DNA from: Arthrobacter frigidicola
Lineage (GTDB): Bacteria; Actinomycetota; Actinomycetes; Actinomycetales; Micrococcaceae
Direction of reading: 5' to 3'
DNA length: 64,000 nucleotides
Assembly (NCBI GenBank): GCA_003602285.1
Contig: QZVU01000002.1
Location: 1-64,000 of the forward strand
Positions within the stretch are counted from its first letter, which is position 1; every line of letters starts with the position of its first letter. A program made the position numbers and the translations under genes. The notes under the pieces were generated by a model. The model searched no databases. It was given only the letters and a program-made list of their open reading frames with translations, and was not told where the DNA came from. Of the stretch, positions 29,626 to 37,733 are shown one piece after another.

Positions 29626-29709
29626 CGCATCCGCTTCCGCGATCACGCCCTCAGGGAAACGTCTTTACGCCCAGCGGCGTTGGAGGGATCATCGACTGCG
29701 GGAGCTGAT

Positions 29710-30489
29710 GTGGAAAAGACTCGAAACACCATCGACGGCGCAGCGCTGAGCGCCGCCCAGTTCCTCAGCGCCAAGGCCTCCGACCCGATCTCCCTCGGCG
29801 ACGTCGCCGACCACGTCGGGTACAGCCCGTCCCACCTCGTGCGCCTCTTCGAATCCGTCGTGGGAGTGCCCCCGGGACGCTACCTTGCCCAACTGCGCTT
29901 CGAACGCGCCAAGACCCTGCTGCTCACCACGGGTGAGCCGGTGCGCGACATCTGCTTCGAGGTCGGCTTCACCTCGCTGGGCACCTTCACCCGGCGTTTC
30001 GCCGAGGGCGTCGGGTACAGTCCCGGGCGCTTCCGGGTGCTGCCCCACATCCTCGCGGACCATCCACCGCGTCCGCTCCACCTGCCCACCGGACTCACCA
30101 GCGGAGGAACCATCTCCGGGGTGACCGTCCTGAGCCGCGCGGCCAGGGACGCCGTCGGACCCAACCCCGCCCTGTACGTGGGCCTGTTCACCACACCCTC
30201 CGCGAAGGGCCGGCCCGTGACGAGTTCACTGCTCGACGGCGTCGATACCTTCGCGTTCGTCAATGTCCCGCCGGGGCGGTTCTGGGTGCTCGCCTCGGCC
30301 CTGCCGGGTGCGGCCGAGCCGCTGCGGCAGCTGGTCCCGCTGCGAAGCGTGTACGGCAGGACGATGCGCCCGATCCTTGTGGGGCGGGACGCACCGCACC
30401 ACCATGTCGCCATCGAGCTGGAGCCGGCCGAGGAATGGCAGCTGCCGGTGCTCCTCGCCGTGCCGGCGCTCGCCTCGGCCGGGACCTGA
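29710..30489 (+). CDS. AraC-family transcription regulator with N-terminal HTH
   Basis: 259 residues from GTG 29710, which has GGGAG 5 nt upstream; the frame is open to TTG 29680. The double helix-turn-helix of AraC is at the N-terminus (about 10-105): ISLGDVADHVGYSPSHLVRLFESVVG...PGRYLAQLRFERAKTLL and VRDICFEVGFTSLGTFTRRF. The C-terminal part (about 120-255) is a beta-rich domain of unknown ligand. DNA-binding first and ligand domain second is the less common AraC layout, shared with Rob-like and GyrI-containing proteins. It stands alone between tRNA-Thr and a convergent small gene; a compact palindrome GCCCCGGCCGGGGC follows its stop at 30494-30507. Confidence 0.85.
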   Translation: MEKTRNTIDGAALSAAQFLSAKASDPISLGDVADHVGYSPSHLVRLFESVVGVPPGRYLAQLRFERAKTLLLTTGEPVRDICFEVGFTSLGTFTRRFAEGVGYSPGRFRVLPHILADHPPRPLHLPTGLTSGGTISGVTVLSRAARDAVGPNPALYVGLFTTPSAKGRPVTSSLLDGVDTFAFVNVPPGRFWVLASALPGAAEPLRQLVPLRSVYGRTMRPILVGRDAPHHHVAIELEPAEEWQLPVLLAVPALASAGT

Positions 30490-30516
30490 CGCGGCCCCGG
30501 CCGGGGCTCGCTGGCC

Positions 30517-30759
30517 TCAGCTCATCGCGGGCCCGGTCTGGCCCGAGCGCATCAGGTCGCCGAGGAATTCATGGCACTTCGCCGCACGCTCGGAATCCTG
30601 CGCCATAACCTGCTCGAAGAATCCGGCGATGTCCTCCCGCCCGGCATTGCGGGCATCGCGCACGTACTGCCCATAGTCGTGGCCGGCCTTGAGCGAGTGA
30701 TACTGCAGCGAGATGAGGTCGAAGGAAACGTCGTCGAATCCGGTTTCGCCAGTAGCCAT
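30517..30759 (-). CDS. Small conserved protein of unknown function
   Basis: 80 residues from the second of two adjacent ATGs: GGAGG on the minus strand is 6 nt from ATG 30759 and only 3 nt from ATG 30762. It is mainly helical (SLKAGHDYGQYVRDARNAGREDIAGFFEQVMAQDSERAAKCHEFLGDL), soluble, and has one Cys. I recognise it only as a small hypothetical of the kind common in actinobacteria; no function can be assigned. It is convergent with the AraC-type gene. Confidence 0.75.
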   Translation of the reverse strand: MATGETGFDDVSFDLISLQYHSLKAGHDYGQYVRDARNAGREDIAGFFEQVMAQDSERAAKCHEFLGDLMRSGQTGPAMS

Positions 30760-30914
30760 CATGCACCTCCATCGTTGGGGACTACAGGTGGTGTCAGGTT
30801 AGGACCGCCCCCGAAGGCGGGCAACGGGGAATTGGCACACCTCTTCCACCCGAAAAGCGTCATCACCTCTGGTAGCAAAACTGCACCCGGACGCGCCACG
30901 GTTCCAGACGCAGG

Positions 30915-30942
30915 AAGGCCACCCGGCGGGCCGGGTGGCCTT
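30915..30942 (-). terminator. Terminator after the aldo/keto reductase gene
   Basis: A 12-bp stem AAGGCCACCCGG (30915-30926) pairs with CCGGGTGGCCTT (30931-30942), 82 bases after the reductase stop on the minus strand. The rest of 30763-31023 shows no gene. Confidence 0.65.
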
Positions 30943-31023
30943 CATGCAAGGGACAGCGTCCCTTTCTACGGCCTAGCCGAAGGAGCTGCGCGGGCTTGGC
31001 TCACGCGCGGCGCCTGGCTGGAA

Positions 31024-31863
31024 TCAGGCGAAGTCCGCCGTTGCAGGGTCGGAGCCGATACGGCCGGCCTCGCCCTTGTCGAGCGCTGAGATGGCCTGGA
31101 TGTCCTCGTCGGCGAGCTGCACGTCGAGTGCGTCCCAGTTCTCCGCGATGCGGGACTCGGTGACCGTCTTGGGGATCACGACGTTGCCGAGGGCGAGGTG
31201 CCAGGCCAGGACGACCTGTCCCGGGGTCGCGCCGTGCTTGGCGGCGATGTCCTTCAGCACCGGGTCCTCGAGGAGGCCCTTGCCGGAGCCCAGCGGCGAG
31301 TAGGCCTCGTGGAGGATGCCCTTCTCCGCGTGGAAGGCCCGCAGTTCGGGCTGGCTGAAGTAGGGGTGGGACTCGACCTGGTTGATGACCGGCACGACGC
31401 CGGTCTCGTCGATGATCTCCTGGAGCGCCTCGATGGTGAAGTTAGAGACGCCGATGCTGCGCACGCGCCCCTGCTTCTGCAGTTCGATGAGCGCCTTCCA
31501 GGTGTCGAGGTACTTGCCCTGCTTCGGCTGGAGCCAGTGGATCAGGTACAGGTCGAGGGTTTCGAGACCCAGCTTCTCCATTGACTTGTCGAACGCCGCA
31601 AGGGTGCTTTCGTAGCCCTGATCGGAGTTCCAGAGCTTGGTCGTGATGAACAGATCCTCGGTGGGGATGCCCGAGGCCGCGATCGCGCGTCCTACCCCGG
31701 CTTCGTTCCCGTAGATCTTCGCGGTGTCGATGTGGCGGTAGCCGGCCTGGAATGCCTGGCCCACCACCTTCTCCGCGGTGTCGTCTTCAACCTGCCACAC
31801 GCCAAAGCCGAGCTGGGGGATCGAGAGTCCGTCGTTGAATTTCAGTTCTGGTGATGTAGTCAT
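31024..31863 (-). CDS. Aldo/keto reductase
   Basis: 279 residues from ATG 31863, an NADPH-dependent TIM-barrel reductase of the 2,5-diketo-D-gluconate reductase type. The catalytic tetrad is visible: Asp and Tyr in HIDTAKIYGNE, Lys in FITTKLWN, His in YLIHWLQP. SIGVSNFTIEAL and the cofactor-binding PLGSGKGLL and VIPKTVTESRIAEN follow. An in-frame ATG at 31890 would add nine residues unlike the family N-terminus. The natural substrate cannot be told. Confidence 0.9.
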   Translation of the reverse strand: MTTSPELKFNDGLSIPQLGFGVWQVEDDTAEKVVGQAFQAGYRHIDTAKIYGNEAGVGRAIAASGIPTEDLFITTKLWNSDQGYESTLAAFDKSMEKLGLETLDLYLIHWLQPKQGKYLDTWKALIELQKQGRVRSIGVSNFTIEALQEIIDETGVVPVINQVESHPYFSQPELRAFHAEKGILHEAYSPLGSGKGLLEDPVLKDIAAKHGATPGQVVLAWHLALGNVVIPKTVTESRIAENWDALDVQLADEDIQAISALDKGEAGRIGSDPATADFA

Positions 31864-31937
31864 AGGGACATAACTAACCACATTGGGCATCTATTTCACA
31901 ACGGCAATCTTCAGCACCCTTAGCACTTGCGGTCGGC

Positions 31938-32387
31938 CTAACCCGGAAGCTGGCGTTCGGCTTCGAGCACATCTTCCACGACGAGTTCGGCCCGCCGCCG
32001 GACGTTGTCGAGCCCGGCCGAGGCCACGCCCCACCGTTCCCCGTCCAAGCGCGTCATGGCCGCGGCCTCCGCCGTCGTCGCCAAGGTGTTGCCTGCACGG
32101 GAAAGAGCCCGGTGGACGGCTAACCCGGCCCCGGGGATGTCGAGGCCTTCACTGGGCCACTGCGCCTGGGCGGTAGCGCACGCAGTGCGCACCCGCGGCA
32201 GCAGTTCCCCCAGCTGGTTGGCGACGGCGACGAGTTCGTTGTACACGTCATCGTCCTCGACGCCTTCAAGGATCTGGTGGTACCGGTCGAGGCCGCGGCG
32301 AAACCGGTCGTGGGCGCGGCGCCACACACCGTTCCCCAGATCGGCGTCATCCTTGCGGCCCTGCCGGGCCGCAGCAAACAGTCCCAT
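31938..32387 (-). CDS. Conserved hypothetical helical protein, downstream of bpa
   Basis: 149 residues, almost entirely helical and charged (FRRGLDRYHQILEGVEDDDVYNELVAVANQLGELLPRVR), with no membrane segment. It starts 6 bases after the bpa stop, so the two are co-transcribed and probably translationally linked. I do not recognise the family. The position suggests a link to the proteasome activator or to stress, but this is context only. Confidence 0.75.
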   Translation of the reverse strand: MGLFAAARQGRKDDADLGNGVWRRAHDRFRRGLDRYHQILEGVEDDDVYNELVAVANQLGELLPRVRTACATAQAQWPSEGLDIPGAGLAVHRALSRAGNTLATTAEAAAMTRLDGERWGVASAGLDNVRRRAELVVEDVLEAERQLPG

Positions 32388-32393
32388 GGGTCG

Positions 32394-33020
32394 CTAGAGG
32401 TACTGGCCAGGCCCGCGGTGCTCGGGGTCCGCTGGCGCCTGCTTGCCCGGCGCGCGGACCGGCTCCCCGTCTTCGCCGACAACGACGCCGGGAGCAATCA
32501 CGGTGCCTGGCGGGAGCTGACGGAGCTGGAGCTTGGCGGCGAGCTGCTGGTTGGCCATCTGCTGAGCAGCCATGGCCGCCTGAATCCCATGGAAGAGGCC
32601 CTCAAGCCAACCGACGAGCTGCGCCTGGGCCACCCTCAGCTCGGCGTCCGTGGGAACGGAGTCCTCCTGGAAGGGCAGGTTGATGCGGTGAAGCTCCTGC
32701 ACCAGCTCCGGGGCAAGGCCGTCCTCAAGTTCCTTAACCGACCGCTCATGAATTCCGGCGAGCCGCGTCCGACCGGCGTCATCGAGCGGTGCCGAGCGCA
32801 CCTCCTCGAGCAGCTGCTTCAGCATGGTGCCGATGCGCATCACCTTGGCCGGTTGATCGACGAGGTCCGCAATCGATGCCCGGCCCGAACCCAACGTGTC
32901 CGGCGCGGTCTTCTCCGGACCGGGAAGGGGCAGGGGCCGGGTCTCCCCTGCCACGTCGGCGGGCTGAGACCCGGGAGTGGGGACGCCGGATGAAGAACTG
33001 CCTGGCTGCTGTTCGGTCAT
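32394..33020 (-). CDS. bpa: Bacterial proteasome activator (Bpa/PafE)
   Basis: 208 residues. The DUF2587 core is clear: VMRIGTMLKQLLEEVRSAPLDDAGR, ELEDGLAPELVQELHRINLPF, ELRVAQAQLVGWLEGLFHGIQAAMAAQQ. It ends in GQYL, the C-terminal motif that docks Bpa rings onto the 20S proteasome and opens its gate in Mycobacterium. The first 45 residues are Pro/Ser/Gly-rich and probably disordered. It delivers unstructured proteins for ATP-independent degradation. The proteasome genes themselves are not in the window. Confidence 0.93.
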   Translation of the reverse strand: MTEQQPGSSSSGVPTPGSQPADVAGETRPLPLPGPEKTAPDTLGSGRASIADLVDQPAKVMRIGTMLKQLLEEVRSAPLDDAGRTRLAGIHERSVKELEDGLAPELVQELHRINLPFQEDSVPTDAELRVAQAQLVGWLEGLFHGIQAAMAAQQMANQQLAAKLQLRQLPPGTVIAPGVVVGEDGEPVRAPGKQAPADPEHRGPGQYL

Positions 33021-33092
33021 GGGTTTATGTTCTCACGCGCGGCCGGAGGGGCGCTGGTGACGCTCCGCCGACGCCGCGCGTGCCGGCCAAGC

Positions 33093-33141
33093 AAAAAGGA
33101 CCGGCCGGAGATGTCCCCCCAAGGGCATCTCCGACCGGTCC
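33093..33141 (-). terminator. Terminator after cstA-ybdD
   Basis: A 16-bp stem with one wobble (33098-33113 with 33126-33141) is followed on the minus strand by five T (33097-33093). It lies 17 bases after the ybdD stop, a strong intrinsic terminator. Confidence 0.88.
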
Positions 33142-33157
33142 GGTCTCTCTAGGGCGC

Positions 33158-33367
33158 CTAGCAGCAGCGCCCTTCAGGGTTGGCGTCCTGGCGGTCCGTC
33201 CGGTCCCGCCAGAACTGCCGCTCGGTCATGGGCGGCTCAGAGCAGTGCGACGCCTCGTGGTGTTCAAGGTAGGCCGCGTAGGCGTTCTCGCCCATCACGC
33301 CCTTGAAGAACCACGCCACCCCGCGTGCCGCGTCCCGCGCCCTGCCGAGGGCAGTTCCGGTGCTCAT
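33158..33367 (-). CDS. ybdD: YbdD/YjiX family protein (DUF466)
   Basis: 69 residues from ATG 33367. The family core GVAWFFKGVMGENAYAAYLEHHEASHCSEPPMTERQFWRDRTDRQ is plain, with the C-terminus ending RCC. It overlaps the cstA stop by 4 bases (ATGA), the usual cstA-ybdD pairing. In E. coli the partner protein is needed for pyruvate uptake by CstA-type carriers. Its role here is inferred from that pairing. Confidence 0.88.
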   Translation of the reverse strand: MSTGTALGRARDAARGVAWFFKGVMGENAYAAYLEHHEASHCSEPPMTERQFWRDRTDRQDANPEGRCC

Positions 33368-35643
33368 CAGTGACCGGACCTTACCGGGCGCTTGGCCGGC
33401 CCGAGCGCGTTCCACTGCGCCTCCAGCTCCTTTTCGGGCGGGGTCGGGATCAACCCGGCGGGCGCGTAGATGCGTGAGGGCACCGGAGCGTCCTCCGTCT
33501 CGTCGCCCCCGCCGTTGCGGTAGGCCCGAATCGTGGCGAGGATCGCCGTGATGATCACGATGATCGCCAGCGTCACGAAGACGATGGACAGGGTGCCCTG
33601 GATGAAGGTATTGGTTACCACCTTCTCCATCGCCTCAACCGTCGGGGCGTTGCCGAAGCTCTCCTCACCGGCAGCGAGGGCGTCCTTGAACGCGTTGTGC
33701 TGCGCCCAGTAGCCGATGGCAGGCACCGGGGAGAAGATCTTCAGGAACGACGCCGAGATGGTGACCACGGCGGCGAAGGCCAGCGGAAGCGCGGGGATCC
33801 ACAGGTACTTGAAGGCCCCCTTCTTTGCGCAGATCGCCATGCACACCGCGAGCGCGATGGCGGCCAGCAGCTGGTTCGCGATGCCGAACAGCGGGAACAG
33901 CGTGTTGATGCCGCCGAGCGGATCGGTGACGCCCATGATGAGGATCGCACCCCAGCCGGCGACCATGATCGCGGTGCAGACCCAGGCCCCGACGCGCCAC
34001 GAGGTGTCGCGGAAGCGCGGGATGAAGTTGCCGATGCTGTCCTGGAGCATGAACCGGGCAACGCGGGTGCCGGCGTCGACGGCGGTCAGGATGAACAGCG
34101 CCTCGAACATGATGGCGAAGTGGTACCAGAACGCCATCGCGCCGCCGCCTCCGAAGAGGCCCTGCATGATCTGGGCGATGCCGACGGCGAGGGTCGGCGC
34201 GCCGCCGGTGCGGGAGACGATCGATTCCTCACCAACGTTGCCGGCCAGCGAGGTCAGCGCGTCGGGGGTGAGGTTCACGCCGGTCAGCCCGAGGCCGTTG
34301 ACGAAGGCGACGGCGCCCTCCACCGTTCCTCCGGTGGCTGCCGCCGAGGAGTTCATGGCGAAGTAGATGCCCCGGTCGATCGAGAGCGCGGCAACGAGGG
34401 CCATGATCGCGACGAAGGATTCCATCAGCATGCCGCCGTACCCGATGAAGCGGGCCTGGCGTTCCTTCTCGATCAGTTTCGGCGTCGTCCCCGACGAGAT
34501 CAGGGCGTGGAAGCCCGACAGGGCGCCGCAGGCGATGGTGACGAACAGGAAGGGGAAGAGCGGACCGGGGACCACCGGGCCCGTGCCCGTTGCGGCGAAC
34601 TCGCTGATGGCGGGAACGCTGATCTCGGGGCGGGTGATGATGATGGCCACGGCCAGCAGCACGATCGTGCCGATCTTCATGAAGGTCGACAGGTAGTCAC
34701 GCGGTGCGAGGAGCAGCCAGACCGGCAGGACCGCGGCGATGAAGCCGTAGATGATGATGCCCCATGCGATGGTGACGCGGTCGAGGGTGAAGAGCGCGAC
34801 GCCCCATTCCGTCTCGGCGATCCAGCCGCCGGCGACGATGGCGAGCATCAGCAGGGCGAAGCCGATGAGGGAGACCTCGGTGACCTTGCCCGGCCGCAGG
34901 AAGCGCAGGTAGACGCCCATGAACAGCGCGATCGGGATGGTCATGGAGACCGAGAAGACGCCCCAGGGGCTCTCGCCGAGGGCGTTCACGACGACCAGGG
35001 CGAGGATGGCCACGATGATGATCATGATGGTCAGGGTCGCGAGCAGCGCCGCCGTACCGCCGATGACGCCGAGTTCCTCGCGGGCCATCTGGCCCAGCGA
35101 GCGGCCGCCGCGGCGCATCGAGAAGAACATGACGAGGTAGTCCTGCACCGCGCCGGCGAGGATTACCCCGACGATGATCCACAGCGTGCCGGGCAGGTAG
35201 CCCATCTGCGCGGCGAGGACCGGGCCGACGAGCGGACCGGCGCCGGCGATTGCCGCGAAGTGGTGTCCGTAGAGGACGCGGCGGTCGGTGGCCACGTAGT
35301 CCTTGCCGTCCGCCTTGTACTCGGCGGGGGTGGCACGGCGGTCATCGGGCTGCAGCAGTTTGCGCTCGATGAACTTGGAGTAGAACCGGTAGGCGATGAA
35401 GTAGGTGCTGACCGCCGCGAAGACGAACCAGATAGCGTTGACGGTCTCGCCGCGGACGATGGCCAGCATGATCCAGGCGATGCCGCCCAGCAGGGCGATG
35501 CCTACCCAGAGCGCGATTTTCGCCGGTGTCCACCGGCGGTCCTCCGCGTCAGCCACCGCCGCGTCAATCGCGGTGGGCGGAAGATCGGGGTCGGTCTCGA
35601 GCACGCCTTTGTGCCCGTGCGCCCCGTTGTGCTTCTCACTCAT
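33367..35643 (-). CDS. cstA: CstA family carbon starvation / pyruvate transporter
   Basis: 758 residues from ATG 35643, which has GGGAG 4 nt upstream. About 16-18 membrane helices. Family motifs are RVLYGHHFAAIAGAGPLVGPVLAAQMGY, GAVQDYLVMFFSMRRGGRSLGQ, CGALSGFHALISSGTTPKLIEKE and DAGTRVARFMLQD. CstA/BtsT proteins take up pyruvate (and peptides) when preferred carbon runs low. The C-terminal tail is cytoplasmic and Pro-rich. ybdD follows with a start/stop overlap and then the terminator, so this is a two-gene operon. Confidence 0.94.
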   Translation of the reverse strand: MSEKHNGAHGHKGVLETDPDLPPTAIDAAVADAEDRRWTPAKIALWVGIALLGGIAWIMLAIVRGETVNAIWFVFAAVSTYFIAYRFYSKFIERKLLQPDDRRATPAEYKADGKDYVATDRRVLYGHHFAAIAGAGPLVGPVLAAQMGYLPGTLWIIVGVILAGAVQDYLVMFFSMRRGGRSLGQMAREELGVIGGTAALLATLTIMIIIVAILALVVVNALGESPWGVFSVSMTIPIALFMGVYLRFLRPGKVTEVSLIGFALLMLAIVAGGWIAETEWGVALFTLDRVTIAWGIIIYGFIAAVLPVWLLLAPRDYLSTFMKIGTIVLLAVAIIITRPEISVPAISEFAATGTGPVVPGPLFPFLFVTIACGALSGFHALISSGTTPKLIEKERQARFIGYGGMLMESFVAIMALVAALSIDRGIYFAMNSSAAATGGTVEGAVAFVNGLGLTGVNLTPDALTSLAGNVGEESIVSRTGGAPTLAVGIAQIMQGLFGGGGAMAFWYHFAIMFEALFILTAVDAGTRVARFMLQDSIGNFIPRFRDTSWRVGAWVCTAIMVAGWGAILIMGVTDPLGGINTLFPLFGIANQLLAAIALAVCMAICAKKGAFKYLWIPALPLAFAAVVTISASFLKIFSPVPAIGYWAQHNAFKDALAAGEESFGNAPTVEAMEKVVTNTFIQGTLSIVFVTLAIIVIITAILATIRAYRNGGGDETEDAPVPSRIYAPAGLIPTPPEKELEAQWNALGPAKRPVRSGH

Positions 35644-35775
35644 GATGCTCCCTTGGAATACGAGTGGTGTGATGCACACGAAGGTAGCAACCTACTGAGG
35701 TGCACGTCACATCTCAAGGCGCCGACGGGGCTCTCGTCGCCGAAGGGCACCGCCGGTGCGGTGAGCGGTCCGACC

Positions 35776-35988
35776 TCAGCGGCCGTCGTTGTCCCGAGCG
35801 TTCGATCCTTCGCTCAGGCTGGAATGCGTATGCGTGCGGGGGTCCTCACCCTCGTTGGCGGTGTCCTGCGGGCCGCTGTCGACGCCGTCGGGCACCTGGT
35901 CCGCGAGGTTCTCGGTGAAGCTGTCGGCGGCCTGCGCCAGCCCGCTCTTGTCCTTTTCACCTGCGTCGTCGTTGGCTCTGGATGTCAT
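35776..35988 (-). CDS. Small acidic, probably disordered protein
   Basis: 70 residues from ATG 35988, which has a strong AGGAGG 7 nt upstream. The composition is rich in Asp, Glu, Ser, Gly and Asn with almost no hydrophobic core (SRANDDAGEKDKSGLAQAADSF...DGVDSGPQDTANEGEDPR). No family is recognised. The strong ribosome binding site and the lack of overlap with any other gene make it believable. Confidence 0.6.
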   Translation of the reverse strand: MTSRANDDAGEKDKSGLAQAADSFTENLADQVPDGVDSGPQDTANEGEDPRTHTHSSLSEGSNARDNDGR

Positions 35989-36077
35989 GGTGTTCCTCCT
36001 CGGTCCGGTTGAACGCCTCAAGATTCGCACACTCCCCGCTTCCAAGGAAGCATGCTTATCGCCCCGGCGGAGGTTGA

Positions 36078-37049
36078 CTAGACGGTCAGGAGGATCTTGC
36101 CCGTGTGCTCCCCGGAATCGAAGTACTCATGGGCGCCGGCGGCCTCGGCGAGGGGGAAGGTGCGGCCCACCAGGGGTCGTACGCGTCCGGCCGCGACCAG
36201 CGGCCAGACCTCCCGCTCCACGGCTGCCATGATCTCCGCCTTCTGCTTCGGCGGCCGGGCCCGCAGAGTCGATCCGGCGATGCTGGCCCGCTTGGTCATC
36301 AAGGCCCCCAGGTTCACCTCCGCCGTCGCGCCGCCCTGCAGGCCGATCACCACGAGGCGGCCGCCGACGGCGAGCGCCTGAATGTTCCGCTCCAGGTACT
36401 TCGCTCCGACGACGTCGAGGATCACGTCGGCACCCGCACCTCCGGTCGCCGCCCGGACCTCTTCGACGAAGTCCTGCTCGCGGTAGTTGATGGTGGCGGC
36501 CGCACCAAGGGACGCCACCAGCCGCAGCTTGTCCGGCGACCCCGCGGTCACCAGCGGCACTGCGCCGAAGGCCCGGGCGAGCTGGATGGCCATCGTGCCG
36601 ATCCCGCCGGCACCGCCGTGGATCAGCACGCTCTCCCCAGCCTTCAGCCCTGCGGTCATGAACAGGTTGGAGTACACGGTCGCGGCGGTCTCCGGAAGGG
36701 CGGCGGCGTCAACCAGCTCCACTCCGTCCGGCACCTCCAGGACCTGCCCGACCGGCACGGCGACCTTCTCCGCGTAGCCTCCGCCGGAGAGCAGTGCCAC
36801 CACGTCGGTGCCGGCGGGGAGGGCGGAACCGTTCGGGTCGGAAATCCTGCCGGAGACCTCGAGGCCCGGGTATTCAGAGGCACCGGGCGGCGACGGGTAG
36901 ACCCCGCGGCGCTGCTGCACGTCGGCGCGGTTCAGGCCGGCGGCGACGACGTCGATCACCACCTCGCCCGGCTTCGGCTCCGGGTCCGGAACCTCCCGCA
37001 GTTCGAGCATTTCCGGTCCTCCCGGACCGCGGATGACGACTGCTTTCAC
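36078..37049 (-). CDS. NAD(P)H:quinone oxidoreductase (zeta-crystallin type)
   Basis: 323 residues, medium-chain dehydrogenase/reductase without catalytic zinc ligands. It has the GroES-like N-terminus (AAGLNRADVQQRRGVYPSPPGASEYPGLEVSG) and the Rossmann domain with LIHGGAGGIGTMAIQLARAFGA and DVILDVVGAKYLERN. The PIG3/QOR-type sequence reduces quinones or enones with NADPH. GTG start with GGAG about 8 nt upstream. It is divergent from tRNA-Ser, with no gene in the 63-base gap. Confidence 0.9.
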   Translation of the reverse strand: MKAVVIRGPGGPEMLELREVPDPEPKPGEVVIDVVAAGLNRADVQQRRGVYPSPPGASEYPGLEVSGRISDPNGSALPAGTDVVALLSGGGYAEKVAVPVGQVLEVPDGVELVDAAALPETAATVYSNLFMTAGLKAGESVLIHGGAGGIGTMAIQLARAFGAVPLVTAGSPDKLRLVASLGAAATINYREQDFVEEVRAATGGAGADVILDVVGAKYLERNIQALAVGGRLVVIGLQGGATAEVNLGALMTKRASIAGSTLRARPPKQKAEIMAAVEREVWPLVAAGRVRPLVGRTFPLAEAAGAHEYFDSGEHTGKILLTV

Positions 37050-37112
37050 GGGCGTTCTCCGTTCGATTTGGGATTTGGGTGGGGCAGGTTCCCATGAAAC
37101 ACTACTCAGTGG

Positions 37113-37200
37113 GGAAGGTTGTCCGAGCGGCCGAAGGAGCTGGTCTTGAAAACCAGTGGGCGGTTACCCCGTCTCAAGGGTTCGAATCCCTTACCTTCCG
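37113..37200 (+). tRNA. tRNA-Ser (anticodon UGA)
   Basis: A class II tRNA with a long variable arm: acceptor GGAAGGT / ACCTTCC, anticodon stem CTGGT / ACCAG with loop CTTGAAA (anticodon TGA), variable arm GGGCGG...CCCGTC, T loop TTCGAAT, discriminator G at 37200. CCA is not encoded. Confidence 0.97.
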
Positions 37201-37207
37201 CTCCCTG

Positions 37208-37247
37208 AAGGAACGGCCCCGGCAGCAGCCGGGGCCGTTCCTTTTTT
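37208..37247 (+). terminator. Terminator after tRNA-Ser(UGA)
   Basis: A perfect 16-bp stem (37208-37223 with 37228-37243), loop AGCA, runs into six T, a textbook intrinsic terminator. Confidence 0.92.
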
Positions 37248-37330
37248 GTGGGTTTTGTGGGTCGCACCCCCTGATTCGTGAGTCGGGCGTTTTTCCGTGG
37301 CTCGGACCCCTGATTCGTGGCTGGGACCTC

Positions 37331-37392
37331 GCCGAAACTGCAGATAACCACGCCTTGCCCGCCCCATAGCGTGGTGATTTGCAAACTCGACG
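37331..37392. repeat. Palindromic intergenic repeat, copy A
   Basis: GAAACTGCAGATAACCACGC and the complementary GCGTGGTGATTTGCAAAC flank a short GC-rich centre. It is nearly identical to copy B 106 bases downstream and related to the copies at 42290-42485. Each unit can fold on itself (outer GCAG/TTGC, inner ACCACGC/GCGTGGT). The flanking gap 37248-37733 holds nothing else coding. Confidence 0.8.
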
Positions 37393-37439
37393 CAGGGGGG
37401 GGGCGACGTCCCGCCCCGACCCGCTCCCGCCTCCCCACC

Positions 37440-37498
37440 GAAACTGCAGATAACCACGCCTTGCCCGCCCCATAGCGTGGTGAGCTGCCAACTCGACG
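37440..37498. repeat. Palindromic intergenic repeat, copy B
   Basis: The same unit as copy A. The first 44 bases (GAAACTGCAGATAACC through GCGTGGTGA) are identical, and only a few bases differ in the distal arm (GCTGCCAACTCGACG instead of TTTGCAAACTCGACG). Confidence 0.8.
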
Positions 37499-37610
37499 CG
37501 CCGGGAGAGTGCGCACTGTCAAGGCGCTCCGCGAAATGTCCAGTAATTGCCTCCCCGCCCCTTCCCCGGAGGTCGTCTCTTGTTCATCCTTGGTTGGTTG
37601 GATTATCACT

Positions 37611-37633
37611 AGTCACGTATGTCACAGGTGACT
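37611..37633. promoter_or_regulatory. Nested inverted repeats upstream of the secreted nuclease gene
   Basis: AGTCAC (37611-37616) and GTGACT (37628-37633) form outer arms, and GTCAC (37621-37625) with GTGAC (37628-37632) forms an inner palindrome. They lie about 100 bases before the start codon, where a promoter or operator would be expected. The bound protein is unknown; the site is not a PHO box. Confidence 0.35.
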
Positions 37634-37733
37634 CATACTGTCTAAGCCATCACCAACCGCCGTCCGGACCATCAGTGCGGGCCCGCGGACTCACCGGCTG
37701 AACACCAGCCAGTCTCAAGGAGAGTTCTACCGA

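Noticed and set aside
33697-36012. Open frame of 771 codons on the plus strand opposite cstA
   Set aside because: The translation is a charged Asp/Glu/Arg/Gly mixture, the mirror of codons for membrane helices in CstA. No ribosome binding site or domain.
37331-37498. Possible CRISPR repeats
   Set aside because: Only two units on this side, each self-complementary and about 60 bases long, with no regular spacer and no cas genes. They fit an intergenic palindromic repeat family.
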